From G965222505 sp965222505 (GTDB taxonomy: Bacteria > Bacteroidota > Rhodothermia > Rhodothermales > DATKEJ01): 64,000 bases of DNA. Shown piece after piece: positions 16,259 to 25,404 of this stretch (its first letter is position 1; each line of letters begins with the position of its first letter). Location of the stretch: NCBI GenBank assembly GCA_965222505.1, contig OZ244956.1, positions 558,001 to 622,000 on the forward strand, written 5' to 3'. The translations under genes and the position numbers were made by a program. The notes below the pieces were generated by a model, which saw nothing but the letters and a program-made list of their open reading frames with translations, made no database searches and was not told where the DNA came from.

Positions 16259-19200
16259 TCACCGCATCACGGCCAGCTTGCCGATGTGTTCAACCACTTG
16301 TCTTTCCCCATCCAGGCGGTCAATGGCCACGCGGAGTTTGTACAAATAGGCCCCGGATGCAACCCGGTCAGCGTCCTGGTCCCGTACATTCCAAAGGATG
16401 CTTACCGGCCCTCCTGACAAAAAGCCTTCGGGCAAGGTTTCAAAGTCCTCCATGGTACGGATAAGCTGACCGGAGAGGGTGTAAATACGGAGTTGCACTT
16501 CGGCTGGCGTTCCGGAGGGCTGGTTATGCTCAAAGAAGAAGCGCGTCGGGCCGCCCAGGGTGGGATTCGGATAATTGAGCACGTTACGGATCGTGAGGTC
16601 TTCAGTCTGGGCTACGGTAAACGCCAGCGTGGCCGTTGTTGAGTTGTTCACCACATCCCAGGCTTTTACTTCCAGCGTGTGGGGTCCCGGCTCCTGCTCC
16701 GGCAGTGTAATCCGCACGGTCCCTTCCTGATAGGAATCCAGGCTACCTTCAAACCGGTTGCCGATTTCTTCGGCATTGCCCTGGTCTCCATCCAGAATCA
16801 GAAGCATTTCGTGGCCCACCCCGGTGCCTACCGTGTTGATGCCGGTTTCGTCTTGAAGTTCAACCGTCAACGTAGGTGCCTTCGTCGTTAGCCCCCCGGA
16901 GATAAACTGGGGATCGTCTCCGAGGTAAAGGGTCACTTCCGGCCCGACCCCATCCTGCACCGGATTTGGGGCCGTTCCCCCAACAATCACACGGTCTGTA
17001 GCGCCTAGCCCATCATCCGTATCGGAACGGGCATACAAAGCGATCCGCCCCGGCTGATTTCGGTAGGAAATGTCCTTGGGCACAACGAACGTTGAAGAAA
17101 ATTGTCCATTCTCCGCCCGTACTTGCCCTCGGTAGATGAGGTCACTCTGCACAGAATAGGCCGCGTTGGACAGATACCGATGTTGTTCATCCGTTAATTC
17201 AACATCCCTTGCGGCATCAAACACCGTCACTTCAACCGTTCCATTGAACGTAGGATCAGGACGCCCATCCAGGGTGATAACCTGCCCTTTTAGCTGGATA
17301 TGTTCCAGGGCACGCATCGGAACGGTCTCTGCCCCCACCGGCTGGTCGTTGATGGTCAGGACTTCCACTTGCCGCCTTGGCAAACCCAGGCGCATGGTGG
17401 GGTCTCCGAGGAGGTTAAATTTTCGGTTGTTTCCCTGTACCCCGGCCCCGGAATTTTTGGTAATTCGCATGACATCTCCTAATCGCCGGGGCAGGCCAAA
17501 CTCGTCCCGTGTAAACAGGTGTTTGTTCAGTTCCAGATTCAAGCCGAGGTTATACAAACCGAATGCTGAGGAGGTCACCACCAGTCGCACGGTAGTCAGC
17601 AGGGCAACGGCTCCTCCGTCGGGTTTGATCAGGAGCCATTCTGCACCGCTGGTCCCGCGTTCCGTGTCGAATTTCCCGAAGGAGCAGGTTGCCGTTACGA
17701 AGACGGTCAATTTGTCGTAGTTGTCGAGTTGCTGGATGTCTTCGACGGTAAGCAGCCGTTCATCGGCCAAACCTGCCACCCCACCGTGGCCGCTGTAATT
17801 CCAGAGCAGAATGCCCTCTTCTTCAATCAGGCTTACGATGCGTTTGGTGGCCTGTGGAATGCGCCTGCCACTGGCGGTGGTTTCGACCGGGAATGAGATG
17901 GCATACACCTTGTCGATGTTGATTTCCGGGTAACGGACCGTCACATCCTCAGCGACGACATCGGCGTTCTGGGTATGCAGGTCCTTGTCGTCCCGACTGC
18001 CGGCCAGGTCATCATCTGCGACGAACGTATAACGGGTGCGCCATCGGCCCTGGGTTTCCGGGCTTTCATAGTGTTTGATTTTGTTCACCACAGCCTGTGC
18101 ATCGTCCAGCGTCTGCGCCGGGATACGGCCAATGCCGATATCCACCCGTTCCTCTGGCCCAATGGGGTTGGTTGGACGGGTTTGAGACTGTCCCGGCCAC
18201 CGCCATTCCCCTTCATCATCATCCAGCAGGCCGAAGTAATCATCGCTGGTGTAGGAGGCCTGGCGATAAATGGTTTCGTCCGTCTCGAACGGGAAAATCA
18301 GGTTCTCATTGAGGGGACTGTTCTCATCCTGTGTGATGCCCCGAAAATCATAGTGCCCGTCCCCAAACAGCAGCGCATACCGCAGTTCAAGCGAAGCGTC
18401 ATCTGTGCGATCATAGAGAAACTTGAAATAATCCCGTACGGCCCGCATATCCGCCACCCCTCCAGAAAACTCGTTGTAGACCGTTTCAACTTCTGCCACT
18501 TCTACAATCAACCCGTCTTGACGGCGGAGTTCGGCAAGCTCTTCGGCAGGTTCCAGAAATACTTTGGGGGTGATGATGACGAAGTCAGGGTAGGTCTGAA
18601 TGCCATGCAAATTCTGGTTCGGCACCCGTTGACCGGCATCAGGGACCACTACGGTGGCTGTCAAGGGCACAAACGCCACCAGTTCACGCGGACGCGCCCC
18701 GGTCACGTCTACCTGTATCCGGTAGGTGTTACTGCTGCCGGAAACGCCGAGCCGACGAATCGATGAGGGCGAGGTTACATCCCAAACCTGGGGTTCAGAA
18801 GAAAAGCCGCTTAGAACCATTTCAAACAGCCCCGTTTCTCCTGGTGGTGTAGTGAACCTAAGGTAGTCTCCATCAGCCTGCAGGGAACGGGGATAGAGTA
18901 TTTCTAACCAGTCTAACCAGCCTCGGGGATTGTTGCCTTGACCTACCAGTTGAAAATCAAGTTTCAGGTCTTCAGTGCCGGCTGCTTCGTCCGTAAACGT
19001 GATCACGGCTTCTCGCGCACCAAAATTCAACTCGCTGTTGACCCCAGTACAACAAACGCCTGGGGTCATTTCGCCCAGGGTTTGGCTGCGGGATGCATAC
19101 CGCAATGTGGCGGCCGGATTGGAACTCACAACACCCCGCGTACGATACGTGACGGGTCCAGCTTCCCTGCCGGGAAAGGCCTGATTCAAAATCGTCCGGG

Positions 19201-20383
19201 TCGAGACATCTGTATCCACCACCTCACCAAACCAGTCGAGTCCGGAGCCGGAGCCGTCCTGTTCCAACATGAACAGGTCGTTTTCGATGAAGTGACGAGC
19301 CGTAAAGGAATTAAGTACTGTAGCCCCATTTAGTCCGGGGAAATCGGATGAACCCACTCGTGTTGCATTGGCTCCATCGACCCGAAGGAAATAGGTGTTT
19401 GTCAGCGAAAAGGGATGGACATAATGGGACCACGGAACATCTTCCTCTGGTGCATACCGCCACCCTGATGGCCCCTGGGCATAGAAGAGCAGGAAATCCT
19501 GCGTCCCGAACGCGCCATCGCCACCCCCTGAGACAAATGAGGGGTTCTCAATCAAGTCTGCGATCCGGGGTGCGCTGTTCAGGGCCGGTACAGGTTGCCC
19601 ACCATTGCCATAGATTTGCAAGGCATCCGGCTCAATGGTATCGGGGTTGAGCCCCAGGGCAGAGAGGTATGACCGGTCGATCCGATAGACCCCTTCCATA
19701 GTAACGGGAATCTTGAACCAGGTCCCTTCCGCCAACACGCTTTCTTCCACCAGGAGATGCGGATTTTGGTAGGAAGAAGATCCGGCCAGTTTGAAATTGG
19801 GCATCGTGCGGTATTGGACTTCGACCCGGAGATGTCGATACCGGCGCAAGATCCCCCGTTCTGAATCGTAGGTCAAGAGGCGGGCCGTTACAGACCCTAC
19901 GGGCTTTTTGCGGTACATCCCCACCCCGTCCGTATGCATGGGTTGCGCAGGCAGGAAGGTGAGTTCGGATTCCTGGCCGGCTTTCAGGAGCGGCAGGGGG
20001 ATTTCATCATAGCTTGCGCTAACGACGCGGAGTATGGGCTGTGCCGGGGCGGGCAAATCGAGGGTTTGGGCCACCATAAACCGACCCTGCACCGCTTGCT
20101 CAACCAGTTGAACCACGGTCACGGGTTCGGCTGCCGTTTCAAGTGCGGACAACGGGGTGGGCCATTGGGCCGTCACTTCGAGCGTGGCCCCGTTTTCGCG
20201 CTGGCTCAAGACGCGCATTTCCGGCGGTTTCACCGAAGGTATTGCGGTGCGCTTGGGGGAGGTTGCCCCAAGGGAGCGTTGGGCAGAGAGGTGCAAGGGG
20301 AAACCCAAAAGACCGACCAATAGCAGGCCGACCCCTATCCGAGTTGCCGTATTTAAAACGGGTACAAAGGGTGATCGCATCAT
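16259..20383 (-). CDS. porU: Type IX secretion sortase PorU (C25 family)
   Basis: 1374 residues with an N-terminal signal segment (IGVGLLLVGLLGFPLHLSAQ). The gingipain-like C25 catalytic domain occupies about residues 600-1000. The histidine is His866 in LLWNYSGHGGVAGLADERLL and the cysteine is Cys900 in FVTATCSFGKFD, so the dyad is intact. PorU cleaves T9SS cargo C-terminal domains at the cell surface and attaches the cargo to A-LPS. Beyond the catalytic part are Ig-like domains and a C-terminal T9SS-type domain (NYPNPTLGGPTRFFFEHNQ ... GAYLYKLRVAID). Length is somewhat above that of P. gingivalis PorU. porV follows. Confidence 0.9.
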   Translation of the reverse strand: MMRSPFVPVLNTATRIGVGLLLVGLLGFPLHLSAQRSLGATSPKRTAIPSVKPPEMRVLSQRENGATLEVTAQWPTPLSALETAAEPVTVVQLVEQAVQGRFMVAQTLDLPAPAQPILRVVSASYDEIPLPLLKAGQESELTFLPAQPMHTDGVGMYRKKPVGSVTARLLTYDSERGILRRYRHLRVEVQYRTMPNFKLAGSSSYQNPHLLVEESVLAEGTWFKIPVTMEGVYRIDRSYLSALGLNPDTIEPDALQIYGNGGQPVPALNSAPRIADLIENPSFVSGGGDGAFGTQDFLLFYAQGPSGWRYAPEEDVPWSHYVHPFSLTNTYFLRVDGANATRVGSSDFPGLNGATVLNSFTARHFIENDLFMLEQDGSGSGLDWFGEVVDTDVSTRTILNQAFPGREAGPVTYRTRGVVSSNPAATLRYASRSQTLGEMTPGVCCTGVNSELNFGAREAVITFTDEAAGTEDLKLDFQLVGQGNNPRGWLDWLEILYPRSLQADGDYLRFTTPPGETGLFEMVLSGFSSEPQVWDVTSPSSIRRLGVSGSSNTYRIQVDVTGARPRELVAFVPLTATVVVPDAGQRVPNQNLHGIQTYPDFVIITPKVFLEPAEELAELRRQDGLIVEVAEVETVYNEFSGGVADMRAVRDYFKFLYDRTDDASLELRYALLFGDGHYDFRGITQDENSPLNENLIFPFETDETIYRQASYTSDDYFGLLDDDEGEWRWPGQSQTRPTNPIGPEERVDIGIGRIPAQTLDDAQAVVNKIKHYESPETQGRWRTRYTFVADDDLAGSRDDKDLHTQNADVVAEDVTVRYPEINIDKVYAISFPVETTASGRRIPQATKRIVSLIEEEGILLWNYSGHGGVAGLADERLLTVEDIQQLDNYDKLTVFVTATCSFGKFDTERGTSGAEWLLIKPDGGAVALLTTVRLVVTSSAFGLYNLGLNLELNKHLFTRDEFGLPRRLGDVMRITKNSGAGVQGNNRKFNLLGDPTMRLGLPRRQVEVLTINDQPVGAETVPMRALEHIQLKGQVITLDGRPDPTFNGTVEVTVFDAARDVELTDEQHRYLSNAAYSVQSDLIYRGQVRAENGQFSSTFVVPKDISYRNQPGRIALYARSDTDDGLGATDRVIVGGTAPNPVQDGVGPEVTLYLGDDPQFISGGLTTKAPTLTVELQDETGINTVGTGVGHEMLLILDGDQGNAEEIGNRFEGSLDSYQEGTVRITLPEQEPGPHTLEVKAWDVVNNSTTATLAFTVAQTEDLTIRNVLNYPNPTLGGPTRFFFEHNQPSGTPAEVQLRIYTLSGQLIRTMEDFETLPEGFLSGGPVSILWNVRDQDADRVASGAYLYKLRVAIDRLDGERQVVEHIGKLAVMR

Positions 20384-20495
20384 TTTCGTCTAAAAGAGTT
20401 CAGGCCATTGGGGCCTTGCGTACGGCTCGGTAACGATGCGTCGATATAAAATAAGGGAAGATTGATTAGGTAAAGTTCAATTCACGCGTGCATGC

Positions 20496-21350
20496 TTACC
20501 ATTCTGCAAGGGGGCGTGGGTCGATACCACGAAACCCTCGTTCTGTTTGTTCCACGCTGATGACTTCTGTATGGGCATCATGTTCTAGAAATAGATCCCA
20601 GCCTTTTGTTACAGCCGATTCCAAAAAATCTTCCTTTTCGGCAATGGTTTTGAGGGGATCAATGTCATAGGCCATCCCCCAGACCGGTGGAATATGGACC
20701 GCAGTAGGAATTAAATCAGCCACGTAAACCAGGGTTCGGTTGCCATCGGAGAGTTTGACCATTTGCTGGGCATGGGTATGTCCATCAACCGTTAAAACCT
20801 CAATGCCGGGGGCCAGTACACCGGGACCGTCGATCAAGTCCAGTTGTCCGGAAGCGGCCAGAGGTTCCAGGTTTTCGGCCAGAAAAGAGGCTTGTTCACG
20901 CGGGTTGGATTGGATGGCCCAGGCCCAGTGGGCTTTCTGTACATGATACCGGGCATTGGCAAAAGTGGGCACCAGCCGTTCTCCTGCTCGCCGGGTGCTG
21001 CCGCCACAGTGGTCAAAATGCAAGTGGGTCAGGATCACATCCGTGACCTCATCGGTATGCACCCCAACGGCTTGCAGGGAACGATGTAACTCAGCTTGTG
21101 AGAAGTCAATGTTGTAGATCCTGCCAAACTTCTCCGTGAACTTGTCGCCTACCCCATTGTCGATCAAGATCACCTGCCCTTCCCCAATGAGGAGCAAGGC
21201 CCGCATCCCCATAGGTATTCGATTTTGGGCATCCGGGGTGATATGCCGAGCCCATAACGGCTTGGGCACAATGCCAAACATGGCCCCCCCATCCAGGCCG
21301 AAATGGCCCGTTTGAATGGCATGCAACGTATAAGGTCCGATTTGAGGCAT
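20496..21350 (-). CDS. Metallo-beta-lactamase-fold hydrolase
   Basis: 284 residues. The metal-binding signature HLHFDHCGG is near residue 108, followed by a downstream His/Asp set (VDGHTHAQQMVKL, YVADLIPTAVHI) and a late DAHTEV. The N-terminal MPQIGPYTLHAIQTGHFGLDGG and the KPLWARHITPDAQNRIPMGM stretch match quorum-lactonase and glyoxalase-like MBL proteins, but these features do not fix the substrate. It has no signal peptide, so it is cytoplasmic. It precedes porU by 112 bases on the same strand; a role in secretion is not implied. A heptad-repeat tract sits directly upstream. Confidence 0.85.
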   Translation of the reverse strand: MPQIGPYTLHAIQTGHFGLDGGAMFGIVPKPLWARHITPDAQNRIPMGMRALLLIGEGQVILIDNGVGDKFTEKFGRIYNIDFSQAELHRSLQAVGVHTDEVTDVILTHLHFDHCGGSTRRAGERLVPTFANARYHVQKAHWAWAIQSNPREQASFLAENLEPLAASGQLDLIDGPGVLAPGIEVLTVDGHTHAQQMVKLSDGNRTLVYVADLIPTAVHIPPVWGMAYDIDPLKTIAEKEDFLESAVTKGWDLFLEHDAHTEVISVEQTERGFRGIDPRPLAEW

Positions 21351-21357
21351 TACATTT

Positions 21358-21401
21358 ACGTGCGACGTTCTACGTGCGACGTTCTACGTGCGACGTTGCA
21401 C
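21358..21401. repeat. Heptad repeat tract (GCGACGT/TCTACGT)
   Basis: Alternating 7-base units TCTACGT and GCGACGT make a near-perfect 14-base period across 44 bases. It lies exactly between the stop of the LON-domain gene and the start of the MBL-fold gene, filling the spacer. Confidence 0.8.
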
Positions 21402-22010
21402 TTATTTAAAGTGTCCATTGGAGCGAACGCGGCGGCGTTCTTCGGTGGCTTTGACCACACGAGGAATCATGTCCGCAAGATGTTCGACCAGAAAGGTCAT
21501 GCGTTCCTGTTCGGCGGGCATTTCCAGGAGGGCTTGTTTTTGTGCCAGGGTAAGCCCGGCTTGTTGAGCAATGAGATAAGACAGGTAATCTACATTTTCA
21601 TATCGTGCAGGGCGGGGTGCTTCGCCTAACAATTCGAGAAATCGCAAATGTTGGGCAATGATGCGTTCCCTGAGCATGGGGGCCGCACGGGCCTGTGGCT
21701 CACTAATCGGTTGTATATCGGCTGTGAGATAGGCGTGGTCTTCATACGATTCAGTCACTCGGAACCGTCCTTCACCCCGCACACGAATATCCGACCGGCC
21801 ATCCGCATAGGACTTGATCACCGTCTTGATCCGGGCCAGGCATCCCACAGATGCCATTGCCTCATCCTGAACCAGGAGTACACCAAACGGTTTGTCTTCC
21901 GTCTGGCAATACCTGATCATTTCACGGTACCGGGTTTCAAAAATGTGAAGGGGCAGGTGCTCGCCGGGGAACAGAACCAGATTGAGTGGAAAAAGCGGGA
22001 GCCGCGCCAT
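21402..22010 (-). CDS. LON-domain protein (substrate-binding domain only)
   Basis: About 202 residues from ATG at 22010 (MARLPLFPLNLVLFPGEHLP); an upstream in-frame ATG at 22046 adds 12 residues without family match. The N-terminal domain of Lon protease is evident: LHIFETRYREMIRYC, FGVLLVQDE, VGCLARIKTVIKSYADGRSD and GEGRFRVTESYEDHAYLTAD. There is no ATPase or serine-lysine protease domain, so it is a free-standing LON/PUA-like protein of unknown role, as found widely in bacteria. The C-terminus ends in a basic region (ATEERRRVRSNGH). First gene of the minus-strand series leading to porU. Confidence 0.88.
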   Translation of the reverse strand: MARLPLFPLNLVLFPGEHLPLHIFETRYREMIRYCQTEDKPFGVLLVQDEAMASVGCLARIKTVIKSYADGRSDIRVRGEGRFRVTESYEDHAYLTADIQPISEPQARAAPMLRERIIAQHLRFLELLGEAPRPARYENVDYLSYLIAQQAGLTLAQKQALLEMPAEQERMTFLVEHLADMIPRVVKATEERRRVRSNGHFK

Positions 22011-22120
22011 GAATGCTAGCCAACCGTTAGGGGTGGTGAGATCCAAAATGAAACGCTACTCGCTACCTGCTTTTTGGTTTCTGTACCCTTCGGGCAGTAC
22101 GATGTTCTTTAGATGAGGAA

Positions 22121-22303
22121 TTAAGATAGCAGGAAGAGCGCCAGAATCAGCAGCGCAAGCAAATGCGGCCAGAGTGCAATGACGAAATGAAGCGGAAACG
22201 TGTATGGGGCTGCCCCTTGCTCCTGGCCCCAGGATTCTTTCAAGTTCTCAGAACTGGAGACCATCCGGGGCTTTAATTCCGGTGTAGTGGTGGACCTTGC
22301 CAT
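22121..22303 (-). CDS. Small C-tail membrane protein, hypothetical
   Basis: A 60-residue frame from ATG at 22303, which has a good ribosome binding site (GAGGTG, 4 bases before the ATG). The N-terminal 37 residues are polar (MARSTTTPELKPRMVSSSEN), the last 23 form one hydrophobic helix (LHFVIALWPHLLALLILALF), so it would be a tail-anchored inner-membrane protein. No family recognised. Stands alone between two larger genes. Confidence 0.5.
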   Translation of the reverse strand: MARSTTTPELKPRMVSSSENLKESWGQEQGAAPYTFPLHFVIALWPHLLALLILALFLLS

Positions 22304-22531
22304 GTGCACCTCAAACATAGAATGCAATACTGTTGAAAAACATGCGCGATATATCTTAAAAAATTTACGCTTCTAATTCAACCAAGAAACAATATTTTAA
22401 CAGGGTATTGAAGGATTTTCCCACCCCGCTCCTTCTATTTTGCCCCAAATCGGGTGAACCGACCGAGCGTACAGGCCTATCGGCAGGAATATTTCGTCCG
22501 GCATACGGCACCGCTCTTCATTCCTGACACG

Positions 22532-23380
22532 TTACGCGAGGCTGCTTATTAGCCAAGTTATGAGGGGCCAGGCCAGGGCCACATCCAGGCATACGAAATA
22601 GCCCCTGGCTTCAGGTATAGGTTGCCGGATCATGAAATACAGGACGATATAGCCAATCAAATCGACCCCTAATAACCAGGGTGCCTCCCACAGCCAAAGG
22701 GCCCCTATCCCGAAAAGTATGGTGATGCCGAGCACGCCTTTACCCCAAAGCACCAGGGTCTTTTCCTGCAGTTGATGTGCCCAGGTGAGTAGCCCTTGGG
22801 CCTGGTCTCCTTCCCGGTCCGGCCAGTCGGAAAGCAGTGCATTCGGAAGCACCAACATCATACGATAAAGGATAAGCCCTACAATACCCCAGGTTATGGT
22901 CTGGCCTGACCGTACCACCACACATCCCACGGCCCCCAGCCCCCATACTGCACTCAACCAGAAGGGTTTGAGCCGCCCCCAATCCTTTAGCCGTCGACTT
23001 CCGGGTAGAACGGGAGCAATTTGTAACACAGCCAATCCACCCAGAAGAGCACTCCAGGACCAGATCGGGTACGGCAGGTGATAGAGGGCGAGACCTGCTA
23101 ACCCAAATGCCAATACCGTACTGGAATGGACCAGAACAGGATGGGCCTTGATCCATGCGATTCGATCCGGATTATTGGCCTTATCTTCCGAAGACCAGGG
23201 CCGTTCACGGTCAACTTGATAGACGAGAAACGTACCACATCCAACCAGTAAGAGTAACGGCCAACCTACCTCAAGCCCCATCAATGCTGATGTACCGGAA
23301 ACAAAACATACCGCGACCCCGGCAATCAAGAAATTGGAATGGTAGAAAAAATCGCGCATTGAAGGGATTGTTGAAGTCAT
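22532..23380 (-). CDS. UbiA-superfamily-like integral membrane protein
   Basis: About 282 residues with eight or so hydrophobic helices. The start MTSTIPSMRDFFYHSN is preferred; an upstream in-frame start at 23431 adds a non-conserved 17-residue leader. The acidic motif DWPDREGD near residue 190 matches the second prenyl-diphosphate-binding motif of UbiA enzymes; the first (NDxxD) is weaker, with TFLVYQVDRERPW at the matching place. Bacteroidota carry many UbiA-like proteins of this type whose substrates are unknown. Whether it is an active prenyltransferase is uncertain. Confidence 0.6.
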   Translation of the reverse strand: MTSTIPSMRDFFYHSNFLIAGVAVCFVSGTSALMGLEVGWPLLLLVGCGTFLVYQVDRERPWSSEDKANNPDRIAWIKAHPVLVHSSTVLAFGLAGLALYHLPYPIWSWSALLGGLAVLQIAPVLPGSRRLKDWGRLKPFWLSAVWGLGAVGCVVVRSGQTITWGIVGLILYRMMLVLPNALLSDWPDREGDQAQGLLTWAHQLQEKTLVLWGKGVLGITILFGIGALWLWEAPWLLGVDLIGYIVLYFMIRQPIPEARGYFVCLDVALAWPLITWLISSLA

Positions 23381-23672
23381 TGCAGGAAATGTACGGGATT
23401 TCCCTACACCCCATTGAATGGCTTTCCCCACACCCTAGTGAACATCAATCGAAGTTATATTTAACTTATCATCAAACCCTGTACTTGGCTCCACTATATG
23501 CGTTTGGGGGTATTCATTTTGACTCGCGCTGATGTATCTTCCCTGCCTCGTACTGATCCTTTGTGAAGAGATTGCATAACGGTCTGACCTTTGCCGCCCG
23601 GCAATCCTTCACCCTTCATTGGCAAAGTGCCGGAGCCTTTTCCGGCTTAGCTGAAATTAACCAGACGTCCCG

Positions 23673-25280
23673 ATGCAAACGCCCCAATCGGTTTACAAAT
23701 TCCTCAAGGAAAACGGACTGAACGGATTTGAGACCGTTCATTATAACCTGCCTCCGGCAACCCTCTACGAGCACGCCATTTCGAATCACGAAAGCGTCGT
23801 AACGGCACACGGACCGCTAAACTCTATTACTGCCCCGCGCACAGGCCGCTCGCCCAACGACCGGTTCATCGTCGATGAACCCAGCACGTCCAGCGAAATC
23901 GCCTGGGGCGATGTCAACGTACCGATCTCCGAGGATGCGTTTGAGCATCTGCTGGAAAAAATGCGCGGATATGTTCATGGTAAAACACTCTATGTCCGAG
24001 ACGTCTTTGCCGGAGCCGACCCCCGCTATCGGATGCCGGTCCGCTTTATTACGGAAAAGGCCTGGCACAACCTGTTCCTCCATAACATGTTCATCCGGCC
24101 CAAACGGGAGGATTTGTACGGGTTTGAGCCACGCTTCACCCTGATCGATTTTTGTGAACTCAAATCCGTTCCGGAAATTGACAAAACAAATTCCGATGCA
24201 TGGGTCATCGTAAACTTCGACAAACACATCGTCATCATCGGGGGCACGCACTATGCCGGTGAAATGAAGAAGTCGATCTTCGGAGCCATGAACTTCTACC
24301 TGCCCCGCAAGGGTGTGCTTACCATGCACTGCTCGGCCAACATTAGCCCTCAGGGGGATTCAGCCCTGTTCTTTGGGCTGTCCGGTACCGGTAAAACCAC
24401 CCTCTCCGCTGACCAGAGCCGTACCCTGATCGGGGACGATGAACATGGCTGGAGTAACGATGGGATTTTCAACCTTGAAGGCGGTTGTTATGCCAAGTTG
24501 ATTAACCTTTCGGAAGAAGGCGAACCTGAAATTTACGGGACCACCCGTCGGTTCGGGACCGTTGTAGAAAACGTCGTCCTGGATCCAGAAACCCGTGAAA
24601 TACAATTCGATGATGCCAGTATCACCCAAAACACACGGTGTGCCTATCCGATCCATTTCATCCCCAATGCATCAGAAGACGGACGCGGCGGCCATCCCAA
24701 AAATATTGTCCTCCTCACCGCCGATGCCTTCGGGGTCATGCCGCCGATCTCTCGGCTGACGCCGGAACAGACCATGTACCACTTCCTGTCCGGCTATACC
24801 GCCAAAGTTGCTGGCACAGAAGCTGGCGTCGAAGGTGCCCAAGCCACGTTTAGCTCCTGCTTTGGCGAGCCGTTCATGGTGCTGCCGCCTTCGGTCTATG
24901 CCGAGATGCTCGGGGAACGCATCAAAAAACACGGCAGCCGTTGCTGGTTGGTCAATACCGGATGGACAGGCGGTGCATACGGCGTTGGCTCACGCATGAA
25001 ACTCAAGTATACAAGGGCCATGCTGAATGCCGCACTGGACGGAAGACTGGATGATGTAGAAACGTTCACCGACCCAATTTTCGGCCTGCACATCCCGAAA
25101 GAAGTCCCCGGCGTACCAAGTGAGGTGCTGGATCCCAAATCAACCTGGGACGATCCGGATGCCTACGATGCCCAGGCACAAAAGCTCGCAGACATGTTCG
25201 CTGAGAACTTCGAGAAATACGCGGACGACGTAACCCCCGAAATCCTGGCCGCTGGCCCAACCCTCCGGACCACAGTATAG
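23673..25280 (+). CDS. pckA: ATP-dependent phosphoenolpyruvate carboxykinase
   Basis: 535 residues, full family length. Converts oxaloacetate and ATP to phosphoenolpyruvate and CO2, the committed step of gluconeogenesis. Seen: substrate-binding TGRSPNDRFIVDEP, the PCK motif at NISPQGDSALFFGLSGTGKT with the P-loop GLSGTGKTT near residue 235, and metal-binding LIGDDEHGWSNDGIFNLEGG. The adenine-binding region NTGWTGGAYGVGSRMKL is present. No membrane or signal segments. It is a single-gene unit with its own strong terminator directly downstream. Confidence 0.97.
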   Translation: MQTPQSVYKFLKENGLNGFETVHYNLPPATLYEHAISNHESVVTAHGPLNSITAPRTGRSPNDRFIVDEPSTSSEIAWGDVNVPISEDAFEHLLEKMRGYVHGKTLYVRDVFAGADPRYRMPVRFITEKAWHNLFLHNMFIRPKREDLYGFEPRFTLIDFCELKSVPEIDKTNSDAWVIVNFDKHIVIIGGTHYAGEMKKSIFGAMNFYLPRKGVLTMHCSANISPQGDSALFFGLSGTGKTTLSADQSRTLIGDDEHGWSNDGIFNLEGGCYAKLINLSEEGEPEIYGTTRRFGTVVENVVLDPETREIQFDDASITQNTRCAYPIHFIPNASEDGRGGHPKNIVLLTADAFGVMPPISRLTPEQTMYHFLSGYTAKVAGTEAGVEGAQATFSSCFGEPFMVLPPSVYAEMLGERIKKHGSRCWLVNTGWTGGAYGVGSRMKLKYTRAMLNAALDGRLDDVETFTDPIFGLHIPKEVPGVPSEVLDPKSTWDDPDAYDAQAQKLADMFAENFEKYADDVTPEILAAGPTLRTTV

Positions 25281-25304
25281 AACGTGCGACGTAGGCTTGT
25301 AATT

Positions 25305-25345
25305 ATAGCGGCGTTCAGAATAACTCTGAACGCCGCTATTTTTTT
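25305..25345 (+). terminator. Rho-independent terminator of pckA
   Basis: A perfect 15-bp stem (25305-25319 with 25325-25339) closes a 5-base loop and is followed by a run of seven T on the plus strand. It begins 24 bases after the pckA stop codon. Confidence 0.93.
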
Positions 25346-25383
25346 GGGAGGACCTCGCATGACATTAATCCAGAATATCGCAG

Positions 25384-25404
25384 TACGTCGTACGTAGTAC
25401 GTCA
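25384..25404. repeat. Three heptads TACGTCG/TACGTAG/TACGTCA
   Basis: Three consecutive 7-base units, the last of which holds the stop codon of the minus-strand propeller gene. Similar in period, but not in sequence, to the other heptad tracts of the window. Confidence 0.6.

Noticed and set aside
17975..18766. A 263-codon plus-strand frame inside porU
   Set aside because: It is antisense to the catalytic region of porU; the His866/Cys900 context on the other strand is decisive, and the frame has no family-like features.
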